Numbered from the stretch's first letter, positions 48,387 to 57,393 are shown. The stretch: 64,000 bases of DNA from Saprospiraceae bacterium (GCA_016714025.1 JADJOB010000002.1:2574001-2638000); one strand, 5' to 3'. Notes: generated by a model from the letters alone, not told the origin. Translations and numbers: made by a program.

Positions 48387-49466
48387 TTATTTAATTCTTT
48401 TTAAGGTAAATCCAAAAGTAGTTCCGAATCCTTCCTTACTTCTTACATGTAGTTTTTGTCCATGGGCTTCAACAATATGCTTTACAATAGATAATCCTAA
48501 TCCACTGCCGCCTTGTTCTCTGGATCTACTCTTATCTACTCTATAAAATCGGTCGAAAACATGTTTTATATGCTCTTCCGGGATGCCAATGCCATTATCA
48601 CTGACTTCTATTAAAATTTCATGGTCAAGATCATACAAGCTTAACTTTGTAAATCCACCTTCTTTCCCATATTTAATGGAGTTGTTGATTAAATTTGTCA
48701 AAACGATATGCAGGTATTCTTTGGCAGCTTCTACATGATAATCCAGCTCAGTTCCTTTTTTAAATTTTAACTTAATGTTTTTAGCTGCTGCCAATGAGGC
48801 ATTCTCTTCAAATACTTCATCAATTAATTCACGAATGTTTACTGCATCTAATTCAAGAGTCTCCTGTCCTGATTCTAATTTATAAACAATATTTAAATCA
48901 TCTATAATTGATTGAAGACGTTGTGAATTTTTATATGCCTTTTCAAGAAAATTTCTATTCACATTTGGATCTTCCAATCCCCCATCCAATAAGGTCTGAA
49001 GGTAACCTTGAATATTAAACACAGGCGTTTTAAGTTCATGAGAAACATTGCCTATATACTCTTTTCTATATTTTTCAAGATGTGTCTGCTGGTCTAATTC
49101 AAGATTCTTTTTTAAAATCCAAGATTCGACATCTTGCTCAATTTGAGCAAACATAGAGGAATCAGAGCCATTGGGCACTTGCTTAAATTCACCACCCAAC
49201 TTGGAATCACTAATTAGTTTATACAGTAACTTAAGTCTTTTCGAAACGAGTGCAGTGATAAATAATTTTAGTGTAATATAAGATATCCCAAATAGGATCC
49301 AGAGATAAATAAATATGTAAACTGCCTGGCCTGAGATGACATTTAAGCCGATTAAAATCAAATAAAACAGTATAAAAACTATAGAAATAATGAAACTAAC
49401 TATTGCCGAAAATTTTCGAACAGAAATGTTTTTTAAAAAGTCATATTTCAAATTTATACCCAACAC
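48387..49466 (-). CDS. Sensor histidine kinase (PhoR-like)
   Basis: 359 residues. Two N-terminal membrane helices (about 20-42 and 49-72) with almost no periplasmic loop between them, a linker, then the HisKA H-box VSHELKTPVFNIQ (His143), N-box NLINNSIKYG and G boxes ISDNGIGIP-like VSDNGIGI, GSGLGLSIV and GTTFGF. With so small an outside loop it probably senses the membrane or a protein partner. It overlaps the response-regulator stop by 26 bases and is the last gene of the operon. Confidence 0.93.
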   Translation of the reverse strand: MLGINLKYDFLKNISVRKFSAIVSFIISIVFILFYLILIGLNVISGQAVYIFIYLWILFGISYITLKLFITALVSKRLKLLYKLISDSKLGGEFKQVPNGSDSSMFAQIEQDVESWILKKNLELDQQTHLEKYRKEYIGNVSHELKTPVFNIQGYLQTLLDGGLEDPNVNRNFLEKAYKNSQRLQSIIDDLNIVYKLESGQETLELDAVNIRELIDEVFEENASLAAAKNIKLKFKKGTELDYHVEAAKEYLHIVLTNLINNSIKYGKEGGFTKLSLYDLDHEILIEVSDNGIGIPEEHIKHVFDRFYRVDKSRSREQGGSGLGLSIVKHIVEAHGQKLHVRSKEGFGTTFGFTLKRIK

Positions 49467-50124
49467 CCTTAATTGTTTTAATAAAGGAATCTTCTAACTT
49501 CTCCCTTAATTTGCGAACATGTACATCAATGGTTCGATCGCCAACGATAACTTCTTTACCCCAAATACGTTCTAATATCTCATCTCTTTTAAATACTTTG
49601 CCAGGATAAGAAGCCAACAAATATAGAAGTAAAAATTCCTTTTTTGCAAACTCCAATCGAATTCCTTTAAATAACACTTCCATTTTTAATGGATTTATGC
49701 TCAAATTGTCAAAACTGATTATTTGATCTTCTTCAATGGTCAGTGGATTTAATTTTCGTCTTATGATGGCCTTAATCCGACTAAATAATACTTTGGTTTT
49801 AACTGGTTTTTGTATAAAATCATCCCCACCCTGATCCAAAGCTTCAATTTGGGTTTCATCGTCCGTTCGTGCAGTTAAAAAAATAATTGATATGCTGGCC
49901 CAATCAGAATGTTTTCTGATTTCCTCGCATGTACGTATTCCATCCATTGCTGGCATCATAATATCCAATAATATTAAATCCGGAACCTGCCTTTTTATTG
50001 ATTCAAGAGCCAGCATCCCATTGGCAGCAGTTTGAACTTCGTACCCTTCCTTTATCAAATTATACGAAAGAAACTCAAGGATGTCCGGTTCGTCATCAAC
50101 TAATAAAATTTTATACTTAATCAT
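49441..50124 (-). CDS. Response regulator (OmpR/PhoB type)
   Basis: 227 residues from the Met at 50124, which gives the usual start KYKILLVDDEPDILEFL; the longer frame to 50148 adds eight residues. The receiver has phosphoacceptor Asp54 in DLILLDIMMPAMDG and Lys in IQKPVK. The C-terminal winged-helix DNA-binding domain contains FKRDEILERIWG and VDVHVRKLREKL. It is the partner of the downstream kinase. Target genes are unknown. Confidence 0.95.
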   Translation of the reverse strand: MIKYKILLVDDEPDILEFLSYNLIKEGYEVQTAANGMLALESIKRQVPDLILLDIMMPAMDGIRTCEEIRKHSDWASISIIFLTARTDDETQIEALDQGGDDFIQKPVKTKVLFSRIKAIIRRKLNPLTIEEDQIISFDNLSINPLKMEVLFKGIRLEFAKKEFLLLYLLASYPGKVFKRDEILERIWGKEVIVGDRTIDVHVRKLREKLEDSFIKTIKGVGYKFEI

Positions 50125-50178
50125 GCTATTAAAACACTCAAAATGCAAGGATGGATCTAAGTCAATATTAAGAAATTA

Positions 50179-50511
50179 TTAATTATTTTTTGCAGAATCC
50201 CTTACCAGCTGGATAATTTGCTTTTCAAGTAGTTCCTGTTCACTAATATTCTTCTTATAAAATTGTTGAATTTGACTAAAAGCTTCTATACTTAAGTTCT
50301 TAGAACGCAGGATATCCTTAACTTTTAAAACCATTATACTATCCTTTATCGGCCCAGGAAGTTCACTAAACTGGGCATCCAACAGATAAATTTCAGCCAT
50401 TAAACTTGCAAATTCAGTTTTATTGAATTTCAACTCCGATTCCGGAGATTTTTCAGAACAAGCGATTAAAATACAAAATACAAATACACTATATTTCTTA
50501 ATACAAATCAT
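50179..50511 (-). CDS. DUF4296-like lipoprotein
   Basis: 110 residues. A lipoprotein signal with Cys18 in VFVFCILIACS is followed by a helical domain (LMAEIYLLDAQFSEL; FYKKNISEQELLEKQ). The pattern matches DUF4296, a small helical lipoprotein family of Bacteroidota. Its function is unknown. Its ATG overlaps the sixA TGA by 4 bases (ATGA), so it is translationally coupled to sixA. Confidence 0.75.
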   Translation of the reverse strand: MICIKKYSVFVFCILIACSEKSPESELKFNKTEFASLMAEIYLLDAQFSELPGPIKDSIMVLKVKDILRSKNLSIEAFSQIQQFYKKNISEQELLEKQIIQLVRDSAKNN

Positions 50512-51008
50512 GAATTCAAAATTAATTTCGGAATTAATATGTCTTTAATTTCAAAATCCTTGTAAGCTATGGAATTACTAAGTGGTTGATTTATTTCTGT
50601 ACGAAGTACACAGCAAGTAGGCACCAAACCTGTATATGGGTTATTAAAATGGCTTGCCAATTCCTCCAATGTAGGGTTGTGACCAAAAATCAAAACTGAG
50701 TTCATGTTGGCTGGAACTTTATTCAAACAATTTATGTAATCTATTGCCGAACCAAAATACAGCCTTTCATTTTGCACAATTGCTGAATCTTCCAGCCCGA
50801 TTGCATTTGCAAAATATGAAGCTGTTGCAAGTGCTCTTTCTGCCGGACTAGAAATCAACATTACCCTCCCTAAATTTACAGTTTTTACAAGATAAGCTGC
50901 CATTTTGGGAGCTGTATCCAATCCACGGGCATTGAGAGGCCTTTCAATGTCTGAAAGATTGGCATTATTCCAGGAAGATTTAGCATGCCGTATAAAATAA
51001 ACATTCAT
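50508..51008 (-). CDS. sixA: SixA-type phosphohistidine phosphatase
   Basis: 166 residues. Histidine-phosphatase motif FIRHAKSSW (Arg7, His8), SSPAERALATA with a second Arg, and a later VLIFGHNPTLEEL block containing the second catalytic His. SixA-type enzymes remove phosphate from phosphohistidine, for instance on HPt domains of phosphorelays. It is the first gene of the operon that ends with the histidine kinase. Promoter-like TAGATTTG lies 24 bases upstream. Confidence 0.92.
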   Translation of the reverse strand: MNVYFIRHAKSSWNNANLSDIERPLNARGLDTAPKMAAYLVKTVNLGRVMLISSPAERALATASYFANAIGLEDSAIVQNERLYFGSAIDYINCLNKVPANMNSVLIFGHNPTLEELASHFNNPYTGLVPTCCVLRTEINQPLSNSIAYKDFEIKDILIPKLILNS

Positions 51009-51032
51009 ACCAAAGTAACTCTAATATTGACC

Positions 51033-51040
51033 CAAATCTA
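51033..51040 (-). promoter_or_regulatory. Candidate -7 box of the sixA operon
   Basis: Reads TAGATTTG on the minus strand (exact TAnnTTTG), 24 bases before the sixA ATG and two bases from an oppositely oriented box for the SWIM gene. No -33 match. Confidence 0.35.
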
Positions 51041-51041
51041 C

Positions 51042-51049
51042 TAACTTTG
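51042..51049 (+). promoter_or_regulatory. Candidate -7 box of the SWIM-led operon
   Basis: TAACTTTG on the plus strand (exact TAnnTTTG), 21 bases before the GTG start of the SWIM gene. A TTG at 51027-51029 is too close to be a normal -33 element. Confidence 0.35.
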
Positions 51050-51070
51050 CTGGTTAAGTACTAATTCATC

Positions 51071-52729
51071 GTGCACTCAAGCCGTCATCCATTAAATTTT
51101 GAACACATTGACTACGAAATTCGAGAGAAGGACTTAGTTTATTTTAAAAACAGCATCGATCAAGGATGCATTAGAAAAGCAAATCAAACCGGCAAATCAC
51201 GCTGGAATTACTTAATTAAATTTGAATCCAATCTGGTAGAATTAGAAATTTACTATAATTCTAAAAATATTCGCTCTTTCCAATGCGGATGTGGCGCCAA
51301 GTCTCCTGGAAAATATTGTAAACATGCATTAATTGCTTCAATTTGGCATTTTCAGAATATTCATATAAATGTCACACCCACCTCAGTTAATTTTAAAAAT
51401 AAATCGCAATCTTTCAGTTCATTCAGCAAAGAAGATCTCAATTATGTATTAACTGCTCTATGCCGAAATAACAATAACAACAAACAATGGGTTCACTTCA
51501 TTCTTACAGGACGAAGCATTACGGAAAAACCCTATTTAAAATACACCCAACTTTTATTGGAAATCAACCACTTTCTAGAGGCGTCCAGCAAAAATCCTGC
51601 AACCAGGATGAAAAATAAATTGGAAATTCTTGAAGAACTATATCAAATTTCATTTTATCATTACAATCATTCAAATATTGAAGAAGCAACAGAATCACTT
51701 TTAGCAGGTATTCATTTTATACATAGTACGGCAGATTATACTATTTTTAAAAACTTCACGAAACTTATACAAATGAATGATAAGTTTCATACTGCCTTTA
51801 TACAATTTTGTCAATTAATTGTTGCACCCATTGCTTTAAGTAAAATACATAAACTGACTTATGAATGTGCAACTTCTAAAGATTATCTGATTTTAACCAG
51901 AAATTCAAATCTCTTTGAACGATTGTTGCTAAAGAAAACCTTTCAACAGCAATTTATCAAAGAAGGATTTGAACAATTATTGCAAAAAATTTATTATAAC
52001 ATTCCCGATGAATTTAAATACAATGTCTTAGATTATTTATATCAAGTTAATCCTGAACAATTAATTCATTATTTGCTAAAGCATGAAATTCAATCAAATT
52101 TTTATACCAGTTTAAATTGGTTAAATTCAAGAAAGGCTGGTTTGCCCTCAATTTATTTGATCAACTATTATAAAAATATTTATGCGATTGCTGCCCCTGA
52201 TTTGAAAAAATATATTGGACAACTTTACTTAAATACATTAAGCACGAATACTCAACATGCACTTGATGATTTACTTTTATTATTTTATCAAGACAGTAAA
52301 GATCCTTCCTTTCTTAAATTATACTTCAATGGAAATCACTCTTTAGAAACTTATATTAAAGCAAAAGAGTTTTTACAAAAATCACAAGGAACAAATTTGT
52401 TGACTGAAAAAACACTATTGGATTTAAGTTATTTTAGTCAGCAATACACAATATTTTTTAATGAACTTCGCCATACAAATGATCTAAGTTTATTAGAAAA
52501 ATATGATCTAGATTTACCTGATGAATTAGCTGTGGAATACATAAAAATATACATCTCATTTTATGAGAAATATTTAAATGAGCATGCCGGATATCAAGCC
52601 AATCAAAAACTTGAATCCAGCCTAAGAAGAATAAGAAATAATTTTAGCAAATTAAATTACCAAGAGTTTTATAACACAATTAAGAAATTATTTCCAGACA
52701 GAAAATTAATTAAGCAACTATTAAATTAA
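51071..52729 (+). CDS. SWIM zinc-finger protein of unknown function
   Basis: 552 residues from a GTG start; no ATG is available nearby. The N-terminal 90 residues hold a SWIM finger with the pattern CxC...CxH (Cys72, Cys74, Cys83, His85, in CGCGAKSPGKYCKHA). The remaining 460 residues are helical, Leu/Asn/Tyr-rich and resemble a solenoid of short helices; no enzyme motif is seen. SWIM domains bind DNA, RNA or proteins and often pair with helicases, but none is adjacent. It heads a tight plus-strand unit (SWIM, GH13-like, rlmH, rhomboid). The C-terminal part is AT-rich like the rest of the window. Function unknown. Confidence 0.82.
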   Translation: MHSSRHPLNFEHIDYEIREKDLVYFKNSIDQGCIRKANQTGKSRWNYLIKFESNLVELEIYYNSKNIRSFQCGCGAKSPGKYCKHALIASIWHFQNIHINVTPTSVNFKNKSQSFSSFSKEDLNYVLTALCRNNNNNKQWVHFILTGRSITEKPYLKYTQLLLEINHFLEASSKNPATRMKNKLEILEELYQISFYHYNHSNIEEATESLLAGIHFIHSTADYTIFKNFTKLIQMNDKFHTAFIQFCQLIVAPIALSKIHKLTYECATSKDYLILTRNSNLFERLLLKKTFQQQFIKEGFEQLLQKIYYNIPDEFKYNVLDYLYQVNPEQLIHYLLKHEIQSNFYTSLNWLNSRKAGLPSIYLINYYKNIYAIAAPDLKKYIGQLYLNTLSTNTQHALDDLLLLFYQDSKDPSFLKLYFNGNHSLETYIKAKEFLQKSQGTNLLTEKTLLDLSYFSQQYTIFFNELRHTNDLSLLEKYDLDLPDELAVEYIKIYISFYEKYLNEHAGYQANQKLESSLRRIRNNFSKLNYQEFYNTIKKLFPDRKLIKQLLN

Positions 52730-52730
52730 A

Positions 52731-54020
52731 ATGAAATACCTTACTTTATTATTGGGATTTCTTTATGTATCCTGTGAACAATCAAATCCGCTTCCAACGA
52801 TACCTGAATGGACTAAAAATAGCACCATTTATGAAATCATGCCACGGCAATATTCAGAAACCAAAAATCTTAAAGGGATCACGCTTGAATTAGACAGAAT
52901 TAAAAGTTTTTTCTTTAATACAATTGTTATTTTACCCCTGTTTGAACGTGACGAAGCGGGAAATGCATTCAACCCAGTAAGTCCATTTGCATTAAAATCA
53001 TTTAATCAAATCGACCCAAATCTTGGAAAAGACAAAGATTTGGAAGAACTTATAGATTCCGTTCATTCAAAAGGATTGAAAATTCTCATGGAATGGAATC
53101 TTTCTGTAACGGGTCCAAATCATCCCTGGAGAATAGAAAACCCAGAATACTACAAATCTGATACGAAAATTATTGACAAAAGATACAATCAAGACTACAT
53201 TAAATTAAATCTAGAGAACAAATCACTACAATCAAAATTATACAAATCTTATAAGGATTTTTTTATGAAATTTAAATTTGATGGCGTTGTCTTATATGAT
53301 TGCAATTTATATCCTTCTGATTTTTTAAATAAAATCCAAACTGCGGTGAATCGAAAAGATGGGTTTGCCCTCATGGAACATAGCTCCACTATTACTAATG
53401 GATTTCATTATCACAGCAATTCAGGTTTATACCAAAGATTTCAAAAAATTGACTCAGAAGGTTCTAATATAGATGAATTAAACATTATTGTTGACAGTTG
53501 CAGTAATATTCCCTTACTTAATTATGTGCAAGACAATTTAATAAACGAACGCCATGGTTCAGATGTAAATGCCTTTTACAATACCTACAAGTATTTCCAT
53601 ACACTTACATTCTTTCTTCCCGGCATACAATGGATACTAAATGGGCAAGAAGGCCCTCAATTTGAACGAATCAGTATTTTTTCAAGTCATCCATTTTCCA
53701 GACAATATAAATTCAACAATGATTTTTATAGAAGCATGGCCATGCAAAAATTTAAGAATCCAGCACTTTGGAATCTTGATACAACAAATTTACCAGTTCG
53801 AATTTCCAATTCAAAAGAGGTTTTAGCGCTTGAAAGAAAATCAGGAAATTATAGCATAGTGATGCTATTTAATTTAACAAATAAAGTTGTTCAATTTCAA
53901 ATTGATAAAGATTATTCAAATTATTACGAAATCTTTAATAAAGTTCCTGTAAATTTTATAAAAAACACGGATTTACAATTAGGACCGTTTCAATCCTTAC
54001 TGTTTTCAAACGTTTTATAG
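52731..54020 (+). CDS. GH13 (alpha-amylase)-like lipoprotein with degenerate active site
   Basis: 429 residues. The signal has a lipobox at Cys15 (LYVSC). The fold is clearly that of GH13 TIM-barrel proteins: STIYEIMPRQYS, LGKDKDLEELIDSVHSKGLKILMEW, HPWRIENPEYY, FDGV....D, FALMEHSS, FLPGIQWILNGQEG, FYRSMAMQKFKNPALW. The catalytic regions are altered. Region I lacks His (EWNLSVTG, Ser125-Val126 for NH). Region II has FDGVVLYDC (Val187 for Arg; Tyr189 where the nucleophile Asp is expected by gapless alignment). Region III keeps Glu216. Region IV has VQD, with Gln267 for His. It is probably not a normal hydrolase. It lies 1 base after the SWIM gene. Confidence 0.82.
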   Translation: MKYLTLLLGFLYVSCEQSNPLPTIPEWTKNSTIYEIMPRQYSETKNLKGITLELDRIKSFFFNTIVILPLFERDEAGNAFNPVSPFALKSFNQIDPNLGKDKDLEELIDSVHSKGLKILMEWNLSVTGPNHPWRIENPEYYKSDTKIIDKRYNQDYIKLNLENKSLQSKLYKSYKDFFMKFKFDGVVLYDCNLYPSDFLNKIQTAVNRKDGFALMEHSSTITNGFHYHSNSGLYQRFQKIDSEGSNIDELNIIVDSCSNIPLLNYVQDNLINERHGSDVNAFYNTYKYFHTLTFFLPGIQWILNGQEGPQFERISIFSSHPFSRQYKFNNDFYRSMAMQKFKNPALWNLDTTNLPVRISNSKEVLALERKSGNYSIVMLFNLTNKVVQFQIDKDYSNYYEIFNKVPVNFIKNTDLQLGPFQSLLFSNVL

Positions 54021-54491
54021 ATGGAACTAGAAATTTGGTGGATTGGAAAAACAGCTGAAAGCTATCTACATCAAGGAATTTCCGTTTACCTAAAAAAGAT
54101 TAATCACTTTGCAAATGCAAACATAAGAGAGTTTAAGGAAGCTAAAGGCTTAAAAAACATCAAATCAATTAAACAATTTGAAACGCCGGCATTACTTAAA
54201 GCGATTCAAGTGCCCGGAATTATACCAATTTTGTTAGATGAAAACGGACAAAATTTTTCATCATTAGAATTTGCCGACTGGTTATCAAAAAATACACAAA
54301 CATCTAACAGGAAATTATGTTTTATAATTGGAGGCGCCTATGGTTTTTCAGATGAGATTAAAAATCATGTTCCTACTAAAATTGCGCTTTCCGAAATGAC
54401 ATTCACACATCAAATGATTCGATTAATATTTTTAGAGCAATTATATAGAGCGTTCACAATAATAAATAAAATCCCATACCATAATGAATAG
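54021..54491 (+). CDS. rlmH: 23S rRNA (pseudouridine1915-N3)-methyltransferase RlmH
   Basis: 156 residues, the expected size. The SPOUT-class signature is at the C-terminus: FIIGGAYGFS, ALSEMTFTHQMIRLIF, EQLYRAFTII and PYHNE. It methylates pseudouridine 1915 of helix 69 in the large subunit. It starts directly after the GH13-like stop and overlaps the rhomboid start by 8 bases, so all four genes are likely one transcript. Confidence 0.96.
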   Translation: MELEIWWIGKTAESYLHQGISVYLKKINHFANANIREFKEAKGLKNIKSIKQFETPALLKAIQVPGIIPILLDENGQNFSSLEFADWLSKNTQTSNRKLCFIIGGAYGFSDEIKNHVPTKIALSEMTFTHQMIRLIFLEQLYRAFTIINKIPYHNE

Positions 54492-55080
54492 CCTCCCCCC
54501 TTTAATGACCTATGGATTGATATTGTCAATTCTTGTGATATCAAGTATAGGCTTTTCTAAATCAAATATCATTCAAGACTATAGCCATTTTCCTTATTTG
54601 GAAAAAAGATATCGGCAATTTTATCGTTGGTTGAGTTGTGGATTTCTTCATGCAAATTGGTTGCATCTAGGCTTAAATTTATTTGTACTTTATCAATTTG
54701 GCAGTACAATTGAGCAGGTTTACAAATCACAATTTGGGTTTTACATCGGTGGATTCCTGTTTATTACAATATATTTTATAATTTTGGTAGCAGGATGCAT
54801 TCCAACCTATTTTCATCATTTAAACAATACACGTTATTCAAGCATTGGGGCTTCGGGGGCCATTTCAGGAATTCTCTTTATTTATGTACTTTATTATCCT
54901 TTTCAATTGTTGTATTTATTTGGAATGGTGCCTATCCCAGCAATTTTATTTGCCCCCTTGTACTTAATTTATTCTTGGTGGGCATCTAAAAATCCCAACG
55001 ATCACATAGATCATTATGCGCACTTTTATGGCTCAATAATAGGCTTATTCTTAGGACTCCTGGTAAAATATATTTTGTAG
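54484..55080 (+). CDS. Rhomboid-family intramembrane serine protease
   Basis: 198 residues with six or so hydrophobic helices. Catalytic Ser124 sits in GASGAISG, and the helix-2 HxxxxxxxxN region is HANWLHLGLNLFVLYQFG. The catalytic His180 is in DHYAHFYGS near the end. It is predicted active, cleaving membrane-protein helices, substrate unknown. It overlaps rlmH by 8 bases and ends the operon. Its first helix is followed by short charged loops as in bacterial 6-helix rhomboids. Confidence 0.9.
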   Translation: MNSLPPLMTYGLILSILVISSIGFSKSNIIQDYSHFPYLEKRYRQFYRWLSCGFLHANWLHLGLNLFVLYQFGSTIEQVYKSQFGFYIGGFLFITIYFIILVAGCIPTYFHHLNNTRYSSIGASGAISGILFIYVLYYPFQLLYLFGMVPIPAILFAPLYLIYSWWASKNPNDHIDHYAHFYGSIIGLFLGLLVKYIL

Positions 55081-55107
55081 AATAATTAATATCCAACATT
55101 ATTTAAT

Positions 55108-56739
55108 TTAAGCTTCTTCCATAAATGGATATTCAAATTGTACAGGAGGAATAAAATTTTCCTTTATCGTACGGGGTGAAACCCAACGCAATAGATTTAA
55201 ATGCGAACCCGCCTTATCATTTGTTCCCGAACCTCTTGCTCCACCAAAAGGTTGCTGACCCACAACGGCTCCAGTTGGTTTATCATTAATATAAAAATTT
55301 CCAGCTGAATTTCTTAATGCATGTGCAGCTTGGATCGTAACATATCGATCATTACAAAATAAAGCCCCAGTTAACGCGTAGGGCGATGTACCATCAACAG
55401 TCTTTAATATTTCATCAAATTTTGAATCCTCGTATACATAAACAGTTAAGACGGGTCCAAAAAGTTCTTCACACATGGTGCTATATTGTGGATTAGTCGT
55501 CTTTATTATTGTGGGCTGAATAAAATATCCTTTGGACTTGTCCGAATGACCACCAAAAATAATTTCAGCTTCAGGATCTTTTTTTGCAGCCACTAGATAG
55601 GAGGTAATTTTGTCAAATGCTTTTTCATCAATAACCGCATTAATAAAATTAGTAAAATCAGAAGGGTCTCCCATTTTGATTGATTTCAACATGGTTAAAC
55701 AATGATTACAAACCTCTTGCCATAAGCTATTTGGAATATAAGCACGAGAGGCCGCACTGCATTTTTGACCTTGAAACTCAAATGCTCCCCGAATCATTGC
55801 CACCGCAAGTTGCTGAGGGTCTGCTGATGGATGAGCAAGAATAAAGTCTTTGCCACCAGTCTCTCCTACTAAACGAGGAAATGAATGATACTTATCTAAA
55901 TTCTGTGCAACTTTATTCCAAATTGTTTTAAAAACTTGGGTTGACCCTGTAAAATGAATTCCTGCAAAGTCCCGGTGATTAAAAATTACTTCCCCTGCAA
56001 CTGAACCTTCAACAAAAACTAAATTGATAACACCCGCCGGCAAACCAGCTTCCATCAAAATATCCATTATCAGTGAAGCGGAATATATCTGTGTTTCCGC
56101 TGGTTTCCAAACAACTACATTGCCCATAAGTGCCGGAGCACAAGGCAAATTACCAGCGATGGAGGTAAAATTAAATGGGGTTAATGCAAATACAAACCCT
56201 TCCAAAGCGCGGTACTGCATCTGATTCCAAATGCCTGGAGCAGATTCAGGTTGCTGAGTATATATCTCAGTCATAAAACGGACATTAAATCGCAAAAAGT
56301 CACAAAACTCACATACGGCATCAATTTCTGCTTGAAATATATTTTTGGATTGTCCCAACATCGTCATGGCATTCATCCGAGCCCTGTATTTCCCAGAAAT
56401 TAAATCGGCAGCTTTTAAAAAAATGGATGCCCGATCAGCCCAAGGCATACTTTCCCAATTTTCTTTCGCATTTAAAGCGGCTGCAATTGCTTGTTGCACA
56501 TGACTGGCATTGCCTTTGTGATATTGAGCGATTTTATGACTAATGTTATGAGGCTGAACAATATCTTTTTGAACTTCACTGGTAACTTTTTTACCATTAA
56601 TGGTCATCCCTATATCCAAAACTTTAGATTTTAATTCATCAAGGGCACATTTTACTTCCAATTTTTCTTTAGAACCTGACCGATAATTTAAAACAGGTTC
56701 ATTTGAAACCACTGGAATATTTACTATTAAATTTGACAT
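55108..56739 (-). CDS. pruA: L-glutamate gamma-semialdehyde (1-pyrroline-5-carboxylate) dehydrogenase
   Basis: 543 residues, usual for the stand-alone Bacteroidota/eukaryote-like form. Catalytic Glu in LVGETGGKDF and catalytic Cys in GQKCSAASRAYIP; cofactor region WKPAE and NFTGSTQVF-type FTGSTQVF; C-terminal QPFGGARGSGTNDK. It oxidises glutamate semialdehyde to glutamate with NAD in proline breakdown. Its ATG at 56739 abuts the coaD stop at 56740 with no gap, so they are cotranscribed. Confidence 0.97.
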   Translation of the reverse strand: MSNLIVNIPVVSNEPVLNYRSGSKEKLEVKCALDELKSKVLDIGMTINGKKVTSEVQKDIVQPHNISHKIAQYHKGNASHVQQAIAAALNAKENWESMPWADRASIFLKAADLISGKYRARMNAMTMLGQSKNIFQAEIDAVCEFCDFLRFNVRFMTEIYTQQPESAPGIWNQMQYRALEGFVFALTPFNFTSIAGNLPCAPALMGNVVVWKPAETQIYSASLIMDILMEAGLPAGVINLVFVEGSVAGEVIFNHRDFAGIHFTGSTQVFKTIWNKVAQNLDKYHSFPRLVGETGGKDFILAHPSADPQQLAVAMIRGAFEFQGQKCSAASRAYIPNSLWQEVCNHCLTMLKSIKMGDPSDFTNFINAVIDEKAFDKITSYLVAAKKDPEAEIIFGGHSDKSKGYFIQPTIIKTTNPQYSTMCEELFGPVLTVYVYEDSKFDEILKTVDGTSPYALTGALFCNDRYVTIQAAHALRNSAGNFYINDKPTGAVVGQQPFGGARGSGTNDKAGSHLNLLRWVSPRTIKENFIPPVQFEYPFMEEA

Positions 56740-57216
56740 TTACTGGGTTTTAAAAGTTAATACATTTATTATATCCGGAACAAAAGCTTTTACATCCGCT
56801 TTTCCTAAAATTAATTCTCTTACGATCGTACTGCTCACATGAGATAATTCTGGTTTCGCAATAAAAAAAACTGTTTCAATTTTATTGACTAAGGTGTGAT
56901 TAATTTGAGAAATGGTTTTTTCATAATCAAAATCCGATGCATTCCGTATCCCTCTGATAAGATAGTTTGCATTGATTGCTTCACAAAATAAGGCGGTCAG
57001 GCCATTATAACTGGTTACAGATACTTTTGATTCATTTTCAAATAACAATTCAATCCAGTGCAACCGTTGCTCTAATGAAAACAAGGTTTTCTTTTGGGAG
57101 TTTTCACCGATTGCAATTACAATTTTATCAAACAAAGGCAAGGCACGAAGAACGACATCCTGATGTCCTTTTGTAATTGGATCAAAAGATCCGGGGAATA
57201 CCGCAATTTTGTTCAT
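56740..57216 (-). CDS. coaD: Phosphopantetheine adenylyltransferase
   Basis: 158 residues. The nucleotidyltransferase motif GSFDPITKGH (TxGH) is followed by IAIGENSQKK and VSSTIVRELI (ISSTxxR), plus a YLIRGIRNASDFDYE block. It forms dephospho-CoA from 4'-phosphopantetheine and ATP. It is first of a two-gene operon with pruA; panB elsewhere in the window belongs to the same pathway. Confidence 0.97.
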   Translation of the reverse strand: MNKIAVFPGSFDPITKGHQDVVLRALPLFDKIVIAIGENSQKKTLFSLEQRLHWIELLFENESKVSVTSYNGLTALFCEAINANYLIRGIRNASDFDYEKTISQINHTLVNKIETVFFIAKPELSHVSSTIVRELILGKADVKAFVPDIINVLTFKTQ

Positions 57217-57233
57217 CCTGTCTTGATTTTGTG

Positions 57234-57241
57234 CAAAGATA
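57234..57241 (-). promoter_or_regulatory. Candidate -7 box of coaD-pruA
   Basis: Reads TATCTTTG on the minus strand, an exact match to TAnnTTTG, 17 bases before the coaD ATG. A -33 TTTG is not seen. The rest of the 177-base gap to lpdA shows a GAAGCTTC palindrome but nothing else convincing. Confidence 0.35.
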
Positions 57242-57393
57242 GGATGCCTTTATCCAGATATTGAAGCTTCGGAATCGAATTCCATTCAAGATTCAAGCTT
57301 TTAATCAATATTTCCTAAATAAGCTATTAAAACCTGTTACATATCAATTAATTACAATAATAATCAATAATTTCGCCCTAAATTAATAGATGT

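Noticed and set aside
51071..55080. SWIM operon as a defence or mobile island
   Set aside because: No nuclease, helicase, integrase or transposase, no flanking repeats, and it contains rlmH, a core gene; base composition matches the surroundings.
57280..57310. GAAGCTTC palindrome between coaD and lpdA as an operator
   Set aside because: Eight-base palindrome only, contains a HindIII site by chance frequency, and neighbouring bases are not symmetric.
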